NCBI RefSeq assembly: GCF_046156265.1
Contig: NZ_JAWDIR010000045.1
Span: forward strand, 124,001 to 188,000
Direction: 5' to 3'
DNA length: 64,000 nt
Source: CAMDHY01 sp046156265
GTDB taxonomy: Bacteria; Pseudomonadota; Alphaproteobacteria; Rhizobiales; Segnochrobactraceae
Shown here piece after piece: positions 17,901-26,207 of the stretch. Below the pieces are notes generated by a model. It ran no database searches, was not told the DNA's origin, and saw nothing but the letters and a program-made list of their open reading frames with translations. A program made the translations under genes and the position numbers. How positions within the stretch are numbered: the first letter of the stretch is position 1; each line of letters starts with the position of its first letter.

Positions 17901-17929
17901 ACACTGCCAGCGAGACGGCGACCGGTCAA
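17901..17929 (-). promoter_or_regulatory. promoter of sRNA copy 3
   Basis: TTGACC (17924-17929), 17-base spacer, CAGTGT (17901-17906) on the minus strand. The -10 is poor, which suggests dependence on an activator or another sigma factor. Confidence 0.4.
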
Positions 17930-17930
17930 G

Positions 17931-18236
17931 CGACATGACGCGATCTACGCACCCGACGCTGATGTAATCACATCAAATGCGGCCGATGGCGTGGTGCACG
18001 GCCTGGCGGCAGCGACCCTATCTTCCTGCAATCGAACGATTTTCGGGGCAGTCTCGGCGAGGAACGCACCTGCCGGGAGCAACCGCATGGCTGCCATGCA
18101 CGGCGTTCATGGCGCGCCGAGCCAAACGGCGCCTGGCCGAACGGCTGTCGCGGGCCGGAAATGACGAAGGGCGGCACACCGTGCCGCCCTTGCCGATCGC
18201 TCACCGCGTGGCCGCGCCAGGCGGCCTGCCATCCGC
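17931..18236. promoter_or_regulatory. gap beside sRNA copy 3 with a palindrome
   Basis: No gene is visible in these 306 bases. At 17960-17975 lies TGATGTAATCACATCA, a perfect inverted repeat of 6+4+6 bases, centred about 73 bases upstream of the predicted sRNA copy 3 start. It looks like a dimeric regulator's operator (Crp/Fnr- or GntR-like in form). The remainder contains only the terminator of the neighbouring gene (18168-18192). Confidence 0.4.
18168..18192 (-). terminator. terminator of the Gly/His-rich protein gene
   Basis: Perfect 11-bp arms (18168-18178, 18182-18192) with a 3-base loop, 44 bases past the stop at 18237 on the minus strand. The arm ends in TT and is followed by CGTCATTT, a weak U-tract. 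Confidence 0.6.
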
Positions 18237-18929
18237 TCAGTAGACGCCTTTGCAGATCGGCTGGTTGTAATAGTAGCTGTAGTGGCACTTCACCGGGGGC
18301 GCCGGATAGACGTAGGTCGGCTGCGCCGCCGCCGCGCCGATCGCCACGCCCGCTGCGGCACCGATCGCCGCACCGGCAGCGACACCGCCCCAGCCCCAGC
18401 CGCCACCGTGATGTCCCCAGCCGCCGCCGTGCCAGCCGCCGCCATGCCACCCGCCACCGTGGGCGACCCAGGGGTCGATAAACAGCGCGGTCGGACCCGC
18501 CGTCTCCGGCAGCGTCCCTTCCAGCACGCTGATCGTGTAGGCGAGCGAGGTGTCGGAGACCGCCTGCACGTCCTCGATCTCGATCACGACCGGCATGCCG
18601 TTGTCGGTGATGAACGACACCGCGGCGTTCGGCGGATCGGCCTTGAAGCCGTCCTTCTCCGCGCCCCACAGCTTGACGAAGTGGTCCTGGTTGATGTGGC
18701 CGACGATGCGCTGCGGCCGGTCGGAGAAGAAGGTCGTGGCCGGCGCGACGCCGTCGAGCGTCATCGTCTTGCCGTCGAACTTCATGCTCGCGGCCTGCTG
18801 CACGAACAGAAGCTGGATCGGCGGCCCGCCCGGCGGGGGGGCGTTCGCCGGCGGCGCGGCATCCTGCGCGAGCGCCGCGGCGCCGGAGGCGAGCAGTCCG
18901 CCGGCCGTCAGCAGAGCAACGAACTTCAT
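18237..18929 (-). CDS. exported protein with Gly/His/Trp-rich repeats and glycine zipper
   Basis: 230 residues from the ATG at 18929, which has GGGAGAAA upstream; a longer frame to 19091 is rejected. Residues 1-21 are a signal peptide ending ALAQ. Residues 35-153 form a conserved-looking periplasmic domain (TFFSDRPQRIVGH, then ADPPNAAVSF and TALFIDPW). Residues 157-182 are (H)GGGW repeats, followed by a glycine zipper at 182-201 and a tail with C215 and C226. The function is unknown; Gly zippers suggest membrane association and His/Trp repeats could bind metal (inference). It is a single gene with its own terminator, upstream of the sRNA array. Confidence 0.75.
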   Translation of the reverse strand: MKFVALLTAGGLLASGAAALAQDAAPPANAPPPGGPPIQLLFVQQAASMKFDGKTMTLDGVAPATTFFSDRPQRIVGHINQDHFVKLWGAEKDGFKADPPNAAVSFITDNGMPVVIEIEDVQAVSDTSLAYTISVLEGTLPETAGPTALFIDPWVAHGGGWHGGGWHGGGWGHHGGGWGWGGVAAGAAIGAAAGVAIGAAAAQPTYVYPAPPVKCHYSYYYNQPICKGVY

Positions 18930-19087
18930 GTGGTTTCTCCCGGTGAATTCGGTGTCCGTCGCGAGCATTCGCATCGGCGTCGCGACGGTTGACCCCGTGG
19001 CGCAGGTTCCGCGCCCCGCCGGCAGACTACGTCCTCGCCCGGGAAACGCAAAGCGCGCGCACCCTCCGTGCAAGCCTCGCGCAAGCT

Positions 19088-21292
19088 TCACGCGGCCGGA
19101 AAGCGATCCCGCAGCCTGCCGCCCGCCGCCGCGAGTTCGGCGAGCAGGGGCGGCGGGCGGAAGCGCTCGCCATGGCGCTCGGCGAGCTCGCCGCAGATCG
19201 CCGTGAACCGCGCTGCGCCGAGCCCATCGACATAGCTCGCCGTGCCGCCGGTGAAGGCCGGGAAGCCGAAGCCGAGGACGGAGCCGACGTCGGCCTCGCG
19301 GGCCTCAGTGACGACGCCCTCGCCGAGGGCCCGGACCGTCTCCAGCGCCTGCACCACCAGGAAGCGCCGCTTCAGCCCCTCGACGCGAATGCTCTCCGCC
19401 GGCCGCGCCCGGCCGACGATCTCGGCGAGGCCCGGCCACAGCGCCTTGGTGCCGCCGGCCGGGTAGTCGTAGAAGCCCGCCCCGCCCTTGCGCCCGAGCC
19501 GGCCGCGCCCGGGGACGAGCGCCGACAGCACGCGGGCCACGGGATCGTCGCCGGGCGCCTCGCCCGCCAGCGCCGCCTCGGTCACTCGCCAGGCGACGTC
19601 GAGCCCGACCTCGTCGGCGAGCGCCAGTGGTCCGGTCGGCATACCAGCGAGACGGCCGGCCGTCTCGACCATCGCCGGCGGCACGCCTTCCGTCAGCATG
19701 CGGATGCCCTCGCCGACATAGGCGGCGACGACGCGGGAGGCGTAGAAGCCGCGCCCGTCGGCGACGACGATCGGCGTCTTGCCGAGGCGCCCCGCCACTT
19801 CGAGGGCGAGCGCCAGCGCCGCCTCGCCCGTCCGGTCCCCGCGGATCACCTCGACGAGCCGCATGCGGTCGACGGGCGAGAAGAAGTGCAGGCCGAGAAA
19901 GCGGTCGGGCCGCGGAACGGCTTCGACCAGTTCGGCGAGCGGCAGGGCGGAGGTGTTGGTGGCGACAACGGCGTCGTCCGCGACCACCTCCGCGATCGCC
20001 GCGAGCGCGGCCCGCTTCGTCGCCGCATCCTCGAACACGGCCTCGATCACGAGCCCGGCGCCGGCGAGCGCCGCAGTCCCCTCCCCCGCCGTCAGGCGCC
20101 GCATCGCCGCCTCGGCGGCCGTTCCCTCCAGGCGACGGGACCGGACGCGCTCGGCGAGACCCGCCAACGCCGCCTCGCGGCCGCGCGCCGCCGTCGCGGC
20201 GTCGCGGTCGACCAGCACCACCTCGAAGCCCGCGAGCGCCAGCGCGGCGGCGATCGCCGAGCCCATGAAACCCGCCCCGACGACACCGACCACGTTCGGC
20301 AGCCGCTGCGGCAGCCCGGCCGGTCGGCGCGGATGGCGGTCGAGAGCGCGCCGGCCCGTGAACAGCGTGCGGATCATCGCCGCCGCCTCCGGCCCGGCGA
20401 GCACCTCGGCGAACAGCCGCGATTCGACCGTCAGCGCCCGGTCCATCGGCAGCTGCAGCCCCTCGAAGGCGGCCCGCAGCAGCAGCCGCACCGCGGGATA
20501 ATTGTCCGACGTCTCCTGGCGATAGCGGGCGATCGCCGCCGGCCAGAAGCGGTAGCCGGCAGGCGTGTAGGGCCCACCCCCCGGCGGCCGGAAGCCGGTG
20601 CGGTCCCAGGGCTTCACCGTCTCGACGCCGGCTGCGATCATCGCCCGCGCCTCGTCGACCAATCGCTCGCGCGGAACAACACGGTCGATCAGCCCGAGCG
20701 CCACAGCCTCCGCCATGGCGTGCTCGCGCCCGCCGGTGAGGAGCTTCAGCGCCCGCTCCGGATCGAGCAGGCGCATGACGCGCTGCGTCCCCCCGGCACC
20801 GGGAAACAGCCCGACCTTCACCTCCGGCAGGCCGATGCGGGTGGCGCCGTCGTCGGCGGCGACGCGGGCATGGGCGGCGAGCGCGAGCTCCAGCCCACCG
20901 CCCAGGCAACGGCCGGCGATGGCGACGACCCAGGGCTTTCCGCACGTCTCGATGCGCCGGTAGAGCACCGACAGCCGCCGCGAGCGCGCGAGCAGCGCCG
21001 TCGCCGCGGCAACGGGATTGGCGGGGGCAGCGGCGCGATAGTCGGCGATCATCCGCTCGATCAGCGCGAGGTCGGCACCGCCGGAAAACTCGGGCTTTGC
21101 CGACAGGACGACCACGCCGGTGATGGCGGTGTCTTCGACCACCCGCGCCAGCATCCTCTCGAGCTCGTCGATCGTCCTCTCGCCGATGACGTTCATCGAG
21201 CGGCCGGGGGTGTCCCAGGTGAGGACCGCGACACCGTCGTCGCCGGCTTCGAAGCGGAACTCGGTCAGATCCAGCGGGGGGAGCGTCTGCAT
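19088..21292 (-). CDS. 3-hydroxyacyl-CoA dehydrogenase/enoyl-CoA hydratase (FadJ/FadB-like)
   Basis: A 734-residue multifunctional beta-oxidation enzyme. The N-terminal crotonase domain hydrates enoyl-CoA, with candidate catalytic E135 (GGGLELAL) and E157 (LPEVKVGLFPGAGGTQR). The C-terminal dehydrogenase part has the NAD-binding GAGFMG at 339-344 and the HFFSP motif with catalytic H469. ATG at 21292 with TGAGGAGCG upstream. It starts 10 bases after the thiolase stop, forming the classical two-component fatty acid oxidation pair. Which chain length it handles cannot be read from sequence. Confidence 0.95.
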   Translation of the reverse strand: MQTLPPLDLTEFRFEAGDDGVAVLTWDTPGRSMNVIGERTIDELERMLARVVEDTAITGVVVLSAKPEFSGGADLALIERMIADYRAAAPANPVAAATALLARSRRLSVLYRRIETCGKPWVVAIAGRCLGGGLELALAAHARVAADDGATRIGLPEVKVGLFPGAGGTQRVMRLLDPERALKLLTGGREHAMAEAVALGLIDRVVPRERLVDEARAMIAAGVETVKPWDRTGFRPPGGGPYTPAGYRFWPAAIARYRQETSDNYPAVRLLLRAAFEGLQLPMDRALTVESRLFAEVLAGPEAAAMIRTLFTGRRALDRHPRRPAGLPQRLPNVVGVVGAGFMGSAIAAALALAGFEVVLVDRDAATAARGREAALAGLAERVRSRRLEGTAAEAAMRRLTAGEGTAALAGAGLVIEAVFEDAATKRAALAAIAEVVADDAVVATNTSALPLAELVEAVPRPDRFLGLHFFSPVDRMRLVEVIRGDRTGEAALALALEVAGRLGKTPIVVADGRGFYASRVVAAYVGEGIRMLTEGVPPAMVETAGRLAGMPTGPLALADEVGLDVAWRVTEAALAGEAPGDDPVARVLSALVPGRGRLGRKGGAGFYDYPAGGTKALWPGLAEIVGRARPAESIRVEGLKRRFLVVQALETVRALGEGVVTEAREADVGSVLGFGFPAFTGGTASYVDGLGAARFTAICGELAERHGERFRPPPLLAELAAAGGRLRDRFPAA

Positions 21293-21302
21293 CGCGCGCT
21301 CC

Positions 21303-22511
21303 TCAGACCCGCTCGATCAGCGTCGCCGTGCCCATCCCGGCGCCGATGCACATGGCGACGAGCCCGCAGGCGAGGTCGCGCCGCTCGAGTTCGTCGAGGA
21401 GCGTGCCGATGAGCATCGCACCGGTGGCGCCGAGCGGGTGGCCCATGGCGATTGCCCCGCCGTTGACGTTCACCTCCGCCGGGTCGAGGTCGAAGGCCTG
21501 CACCGTGCGCAGCACCACCGCCGAGAATGCCTCGTTGATCTCGACGAGGTCGACGTCGGCGAGCGAGGCGCGGGCGCGCTTCAGGAGCTTGTCGGTGGCG
21601 TCCACCGGTCCGGTCAGCATCAGCGCCGGGTCTGAGCCGGTGGAGACGAAGGCACGGATGCGCGCGCGTGGCGTCAGCCCCGCCGCCTCCCCCGCCTCCG
21701 CCGAGCCGATCAGCACCGCGCTGGCGCCATCGACGATGCCCGACGAATTGCCGGCGTGGTGGACGTGGCGCACCGCCTCGATCTCCGGATGGGCGGCGAT
21801 CGCCGCCGCATCGAATCCCATCTGCTCGCCGAGCGTCCGGAAGGACGGCTCCAGCGCTGCCAGCGCCTGCATGTCCGTGCCCGGCCGCATGTGCTCGTCG
21901 CGCGCGAGCAGCGGGATGCCGAGGCCGTCGCAGACCGGCACCACCGAGCGGGCGAAGCGCCCTTCGGCCCACGCCTGTGCGGCCCGTCGCTGGCTCTCGA
22001 CGGCATAGGCGTCGACGTCGTCGCGCGAGAAGCCATACTTCGTCGCGATGAGGTCGGCGGCGACGCCCTGCGGCATGAAGTGGGACGGCAGCGCCACCCG
22101 CGGGTCGACCGGCCAGGCGCCGCCGGAGGCGCCGATGCCGACGCGGCTCATCGATTCGACGCCGCCGGCGACCACGAGTTCGTGCTGGCCGCTCATCACG
22201 GCCGCCGCCGCCATGTTCACCGCCTCGAGGCCGGAGGCGCAGAAGCGGTTGATCTGCACGCCGGCGACGCGGCGGTCCCAGCCGGCGGCGAACACCGCGG
22301 CGCGGGCGACGTCACCGCCCGCCTCGCCCACCGGGTCGACGCAGCCGAGCACGACATCGTCGACCAGCGCCGTGTCGAGGTCGTTGCGGTCGCGCAGTGC
22401 CGCCAGCACGGTCGCCGCCAGCCGCACGGTCGAGACCTCGTGCAGGGCACCGTCGGGCTTGCCGCGGCCGCGCGGCGTGCGCACGTGGTCGTAGACGAAG
22501 GCGTCCGGCAT
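21303..22511 (-). CDS. acetyl-CoA C-acyltransferase (thiolase)
   Basis: 402 residues from the ATG at 22511. It performs the thiolytic step of beta-oxidation: nucleophile C91 in NRFCASGLEAV, NEAFSA motif, GGAIAMGHPLGATGA with the catalytic His, and the C-terminal CIGAGMG cysteine motif. A GTG at 22517 is an alternative start that sits closer to the GGAAGG element. It shares an operon with the FadJ-like gene and follows the MerR regulator by 88 bases on the same strand. Confidence 0.95.
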   Translation of the reverse strand: MPDAFVYDHVRTPRGRGKPDGALHEVSTVRLAATVLAALRDRNDLDTALVDDVVLGCVDPVGEAGGDVARAAVFAAGWDRRVAGVQINRFCASGLEAVNMAAAAVMSGQHELVVAGGVESMSRVGIGASGGAWPVDPRVALPSHFMPQGVAADLIATKYGFSRDDVDAYAVESQRRAAQAWAEGRFARSVVPVCDGLGIPLLARDEHMRPGTDMQALAALEPSFRTLGEQMGFDAAAIAAHPEIEAVRHVHHAGNSSGIVDGASAVLIGSAEAGEAAGLTPRARIRAFVSTGSDPALMLTGPVDATDKLLKRARASLADVDLVEINEAFSAVVLRTVQAFDLDPAEVNVNGGAIAMGHPLGATGAMLIGTLLDELERRDLACGLVAMCIGAGMGTATLIERV

Positions 22512-22599
22512 CTCCACGCGACCTTCCCGTTGCTGCCGGGGATCATCACCGTGAATGGGGCCGTTCTACGGGCCGTCGCCCGGAAGGCCCGCCGGGTGC

Positions 22600-23052
22600 T
22601 CAGCTGCCGCCGGCGCCCTCGCGCTCGCGCAGCATGCCCGAGACCACGGAGACCGTGCGTTTCAGGTCGTCGAGGGCCTGCTCGATGTCGCGCTTCTGGT
22701 GCTCCAGCACGGCGATTTGCTCGTTGAAGCGCTCGATGGCGACGCGCATCTGCGACACCTGGCCGTGGCGGAAGTCGTAGAGGTCGAGCATTTCGCGGAT
22801 CTGCGACAGCGAGAAGCCGACGCGCTTGCCCATCAGGACGAGCTTCAGGCGCCCCCGATCGCGCCGCGTGTAGATGCGCGTCGCGCCGTCGCGGCGCGGA
22901 TTGACGAGGCCCTTGTCCTCGTAGAAGCGCAGCGTCCTGAGCGTCACGTCGAACTCTCGCGCGAGCTCGCCGATGGTGTAGGTGGCCGGCACGGCGACGC
23001 GGCCGTCGGGCTCGTCGCGGCCGTCCACCATCCCGATTTCGAGCTCGTCCAT
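22600..23052 (-). CDS. MerR-family transcriptional regulator
   Basis: 150 residues: N-terminal MerR winged helix (YTIGELAREFDVTLRTLRFY, then EDKGLVNPRRDGATRIY) and a C-terminal dimerising coiled coil (about residues 95-140). No metal-binding cysteine pattern is present, so an organic ligand or CoA thioester is likelier. The form and place recall LiuR-type regulators of acyl-CoA degradation; control of the adjacent thiolase/FadJ pair is inferred from position. Divergent from the PodJ-like gene. Confidence 0.88.
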   Translation of the reverse strand: MDELEIGMVDGRDEPDGRVAVPATYTIGELAREFDVTLRTLRFYEDKGLVNPRRDGATRIYTRRDRGRLKLVLMGKRVGFSLSQIREMLDLYDFRHGQVSQMRVAIERFNEQIAVLEHQKRDIEQALDDLKRTVSVVSGMLREREGAGGS

Positions 23053-23151
23053 GCCGCGGCCTCTCCGCCTCTCCCCGGCCGAGAGCTACCTGCACGTGAC
23101 GTAAGGGTCAATGCGCGCTGCAGCATCCCGCGCGCGTGACGACGCCGTCCG

Positions 23152-23166
23152 TTAACCCGCCAGTAA
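23152..23166 (+). promoter_or_regulatory. CtrA-like box upstream of the podJ-like gene
   Basis: TTAA (23152-23155), 7 bases, GTAA (23163-23166): seven of eight positions match the CtrA consensus TTAA-N7-TTAA. It lies 78 bases upstream of the chosen start in the divergent MerR/podJ promoter region, which is otherwise GC-rich. CtrA control of podJ is described in Caulobacter; here it is an inference from one imperfect site. Confidence 0.4.
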
Positions 23167-23243
23167 CCATGAGGGCCGATCAATGGGGGCGGATCGCTCG
23201 GGCGGCGAGCATCCGACGCCAGGCGCGCATCTCGAGGGGCGGC

Positions 23244-26204
23244 ATGACCTACGACGACGACAGCGAGTGGCGCCGCGACGATCGCCCCTCCTGGCGGCGC
23301 GAGGCGGTCCGTCAGGCGGAGCCGGTCCGTGCCGCTGCCCGTCGCGCCATCGCCGCCTACGCGCCCGAGGCGCCCCGCGCCGACAGCTTCCGGGAGGATT
23401 CGTTCCGCGCCGAGGCATCCCGTCCACAGGCCGCCCGGGCTGCCACCGCGCGCGCCTACGCCCCCCGCCCGGCGGTGGCCCCGCCGCTGGAGGAGCCGAA
23501 GCCGGTCAGCGACATCGCCTCGATGGTCGACCGCATCATCACCCAGCTCGACGCCGTGGAGCGCACCCGCCGTCCGGACGCCGAACCCGCTGAGCGTACG
23601 CCCGAGCGACGTGCCGACCGTCCGGCGCCGCGCCGGCCCTCGGAGGATGCGCCGCCCCCGTCCACCCGCCGCCCGTTCACCGAGGCGCTGCGCCAGAGCC
23701 AGCGCGAGAAGGCCCGCGCCGAGGCCCGTGCAGAGGACCACGCCGGGACCCACCTGGATCATCCGGCCGACCATCCGCCGGTGCGCAGCCATGCGCGCGC
23801 CGACGTGCGCCCGGCGATGCGTCCACCGGAGCGCCCGAGCCCGCCGCCCGCCGACGAGATCGACCGCCACTTCCGCTCTCTCGCCGAGCGCGTCGACGCG
23901 CTCCGCCAGCGCACCGACGACCGCATCGCCGCCGTGCGCGACGACGTCGCCCGTCTCTCCGAGGCCGTTCTCGCCCGGCCGGTGGCGAGTCTCGCGCCCG
24001 AGGACCGCGCCGCCCTCGACGCCCTGTCGATCCGGCTCGACCGCGCCGACAGCCTCGGCTCGGTGACGCTCGACCGTCTCGACGCCATGCAAGACCATCT
24101 CGCGGCCTTGCAGGAGGCCGTCGCGGCCCGGCCGGCCGCGAGCCTCGACGCCCGCGACCGCGCTGCGCTGGACGAGCTCGTCGTCCGCGTCGAGCGCGCG
24201 AGCCGCGCCGGCCCGCTCGCGCTCGACCGGCTCGACGCCGTGCAGACCGACCTGACGGCGCTCGGCCGCGCCGTCGTCGACCTCGACCTCGACCGCCGCC
24301 TCTACGCCATCGAGGCCGGCCAGGACGCGGTGCTGGACCGGCTCGGCGCCGTCGCCGACACGCGGGCGGATCCCGGCATCGACGCCCTGCGGCGCCGCAT
24401 CGACTGGATCGCCGAGCGCCTGGAGACGGCGCCGGTCCCCGACGCCGTCGCCGCCCTCGATACACGGCTGGCGCGGCTCGCTGGCGACGTGCGCCGCATC
24501 GCCGAGGCACCGGCCCGCACCGGCGGGGAGAGCCTCGCCCGCGACGTCGCCGCGATGCGCGCGGAGCTCGGCGAGCTCTCCCGCGGCGGCATCGTCGCCC
24601 AGTTCGACGAACTCGGCTCGGCGCTCGCCCGGCTCGCCGGCGAGGTCAAGACCGCCGCCCGTTCCGCCGGCGCCGAGACGATGCCGGTCGTCGCCGACCT
24701 CGTCCGGCGGATCGAGAAGCTCGACCGCCGCCTCGACGGCCTCGGCGCCGGCGACCGCGAAGACCGCCTGCACGGCATCGAGCGCGCCGTCGCCGCCCTC
24801 GACCGGCGTCTCGCCGACGCGCGCGCACCGGCGCCGCGTGACCCACGGCCGGAGCCGACGGGCGCCAACGAGACACGGGCGCAGGGCGACGCTGGTCCGG
24901 TGTCCCGCCGCCCCTCCGCACCGCCCACCGTCGCGCGCCCCCTCCCCGAGCCGGCCCCGGAAGCCGTCGCCGCCCCCGTCACCGAGGCCGCGCCGCCGAC
25001 GCGGACGAGCCGCCTCATCGCGGCGGCCCGGCGTGCCGTCGACCATCCGCTGCTGCGGCGGGACCAGACGGCCGAGACCGCGCCGACCATCGTCGGTCCC
25101 GTCCCGTCCGACGGCACCGAGCCCGTCGCCGCCACACGGCCGTCGCCGCCCGCGACCGAGCCCGACGTGCCGTCGACCAGCGTCCTCGCCTTCGGCCGGC
25201 GGCGTCCTGCCGTGTCGGAACCCGACTTCCTCGCGCCCGAGACGACGTCGCCCTTCCCCGAGACCGAGGCGGACAACGCCGCCGCCGGGCTCGGCACACG
25301 CCGCATGCTGCTCCTCGCCGCCGCCGTGGTCGGGCTCGTCGGCGGCGCCTACGGCTTCGCCTCCGAGCCGCTGCGCGCGCTCATCCTGACGCTCTCCGGC
25401 AGCGAGACGACGAGCACCGTCGCCGACGGCGTGCCGACCCTGCTCGATCCGCGCACCACCGGTTCGATCGCCCGCGCCCCCGACGCGACGGCGGCCGGCG
25501 CCGCCTTCACCGCCGCCCCGGCGACCGTTCCCGGCGCCGCCACGCTGCCCACCACGCTCGGCTCGCCGGGGCTGCGCGAGGCGGCCGCCGGCGGCGACCC
25601 GCGCGCCGCCCTCGAGGTGGCGGTGGCGCTCCTCGACGGCGTCGGCGTCACCCGCGACCCGGCCGCGGCAGTGCCGTGGCTGACGGCGGCGGCCAATGCC
25701 GGCCTCGCCCCGGCGGAGTTCCGGCTCGGCACGCTCTACGAGCGGGGCATCGGCGTGACGCGCAGCCGCGACACCGCCAAGGCCTGGTACGACCGCGCCG
25801 CCGGCCGCGGCCACGTCAAGGCGATGCACAACCTCGCCGTCCTGCTCTCGGAAGCCGGCGAGGGGCGCGACCTCGGCCGCGCCGTCTCCTGGTTCGAGAA
25901 GGCCGCCCGGCACGGGCTGGTCGACAGCCAGTTCAATCTCGCGGTGCTTTATGTCCGCGGCCTCGGCGTCGCCGCCGACCCCGCCGCCGCCTACCGCTGG
26001 TTCGCGCTCGCCGCCCGCCAGGGCGACCAGGAGGCGGCGGTGCGGCGCGACGAGGTCGGCAAGGAGCTCTCGCCCGCCGATCGCGGCGCCGCCGATCTCG
26101 CCATCGCCAGCTGGACGCCGGTGCCGGCCGACACGCTCGCCAACGACGGCCCGCCGCTGCCGCAGCAGTGGACGGGTGTCGCGGCCGCCGCCACGCGCAG
26201 CTGA
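23244..26204 (+). CDS. podJ: PodJ-like polar organelle development protein with Sel1 repeats
   Basis: 986 residues from the ATG at 23244, chosen for its GAGGGG ribosome-binding site; the frame extends upstream to 23136 without support. Residues 1-690 are an Arg/Ala/Pro-rich cytoplasmic part with predicted coiled coils (repeated LDRLDA, LDRRL, DRADSL heptads). One membrane span lies near residues 688-706. The periplasmic C-terminus holds Sel1-type repeats (about 775-940: AEFRLGTLYERGIGVTR, AKAWYDRAAGRGHVKAM and two more). This architecture matches PodJ of Caulobacter and Agrobacterium, a scaffold that marks a cell pole. Sequence identity in the coiled-coil part is not assessable. It is tail-to-tail with the next gene, 3 bases apart. 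Confidence 0.75.
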   Translation: MTYDDDSEWRRDDRPSWRREAVRQAEPVRAAARRAIAAYAPEAPRADSFREDSFRAEASRPQAARAATARAYAPRPAVAPPLEEPKPVSDIASMVDRIITQLDAVERTRRPDAEPAERTPERRADRPAPRRPSEDAPPPSTRRPFTEALRQSQREKARAEARAEDHAGTHLDHPADHPPVRSHARADVRPAMRPPERPSPPPADEIDRHFRSLAERVDALRQRTDDRIAAVRDDVARLSEAVLARPVASLAPEDRAALDALSIRLDRADSLGSVTLDRLDAMQDHLAALQEAVAARPAASLDARDRAALDELVVRVERASRAGPLALDRLDAVQTDLTALGRAVVDLDLDRRLYAIEAGQDAVLDRLGAVADTRADPGIDALRRRIDWIAERLETAPVPDAVAALDTRLARLAGDVRRIAEAPARTGGESLARDVAAMRAELGELSRGGIVAQFDELGSALARLAGEVKTAARSAGAETMPVVADLVRRIEKLDRRLDGLGAGDREDRLHGIERAVAALDRRLADARAPAPRDPRPEPTGANETRAQGDAGPVSRRPSAPPTVARPLPEPAPEAVAAPVTEAAPPTRTSRLIAAARRAVDHPLLRRDQTAETAPTIVGPVPSDGTEPVAATRPSPPATEPDVPSTSVLAFGRRRPAVSEPDFLAPETTSPFPETEADNAAAGLGTRRMLLLAAAVVGLVGGAYGFASEPLRALILTLSGSETTSTVADGVPTLLDPRTTGSIARAPDATAAGAAFTAAPATVPGAATLPTTLGSPGLREAAAGGDPRAALEVAVALLDGVGVTRDPAAAVPWLTAAANAGLAPAEFRLGTLYERGIGVTRSRDTAKAWYDRAAGRGHVKAMHNLAVLLSEAGEGRDLGRAVSWFEKAARHGLVDSQFNLAVLYVRGLGVAADPAAAYRWFALAARQGDQEAAVRRDEVGKELSPADRGAADLAIASWTPVPADTLANDGPPLPQQWTGVAAAATRS

Positions 26205-26207
26205 GCC

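Noticed and set aside
17157..17936. Short frames across the sRNA array whose translations share LLGRFLPRL or LGVSSLDLG
   Set aside because: They translate the conserved sRNA core in different frames; the similarity comes from the RNA repeat, and there are no ribosome-binding sites.
23244..25250. The Arg/Ala-rich N-terminal part of the PodJ-like protein as non-coding
   Set aside because: It reads continuously into the membrane span and Sel1 repeats, starts with a good ribosome-binding site and shows heptad patterning.
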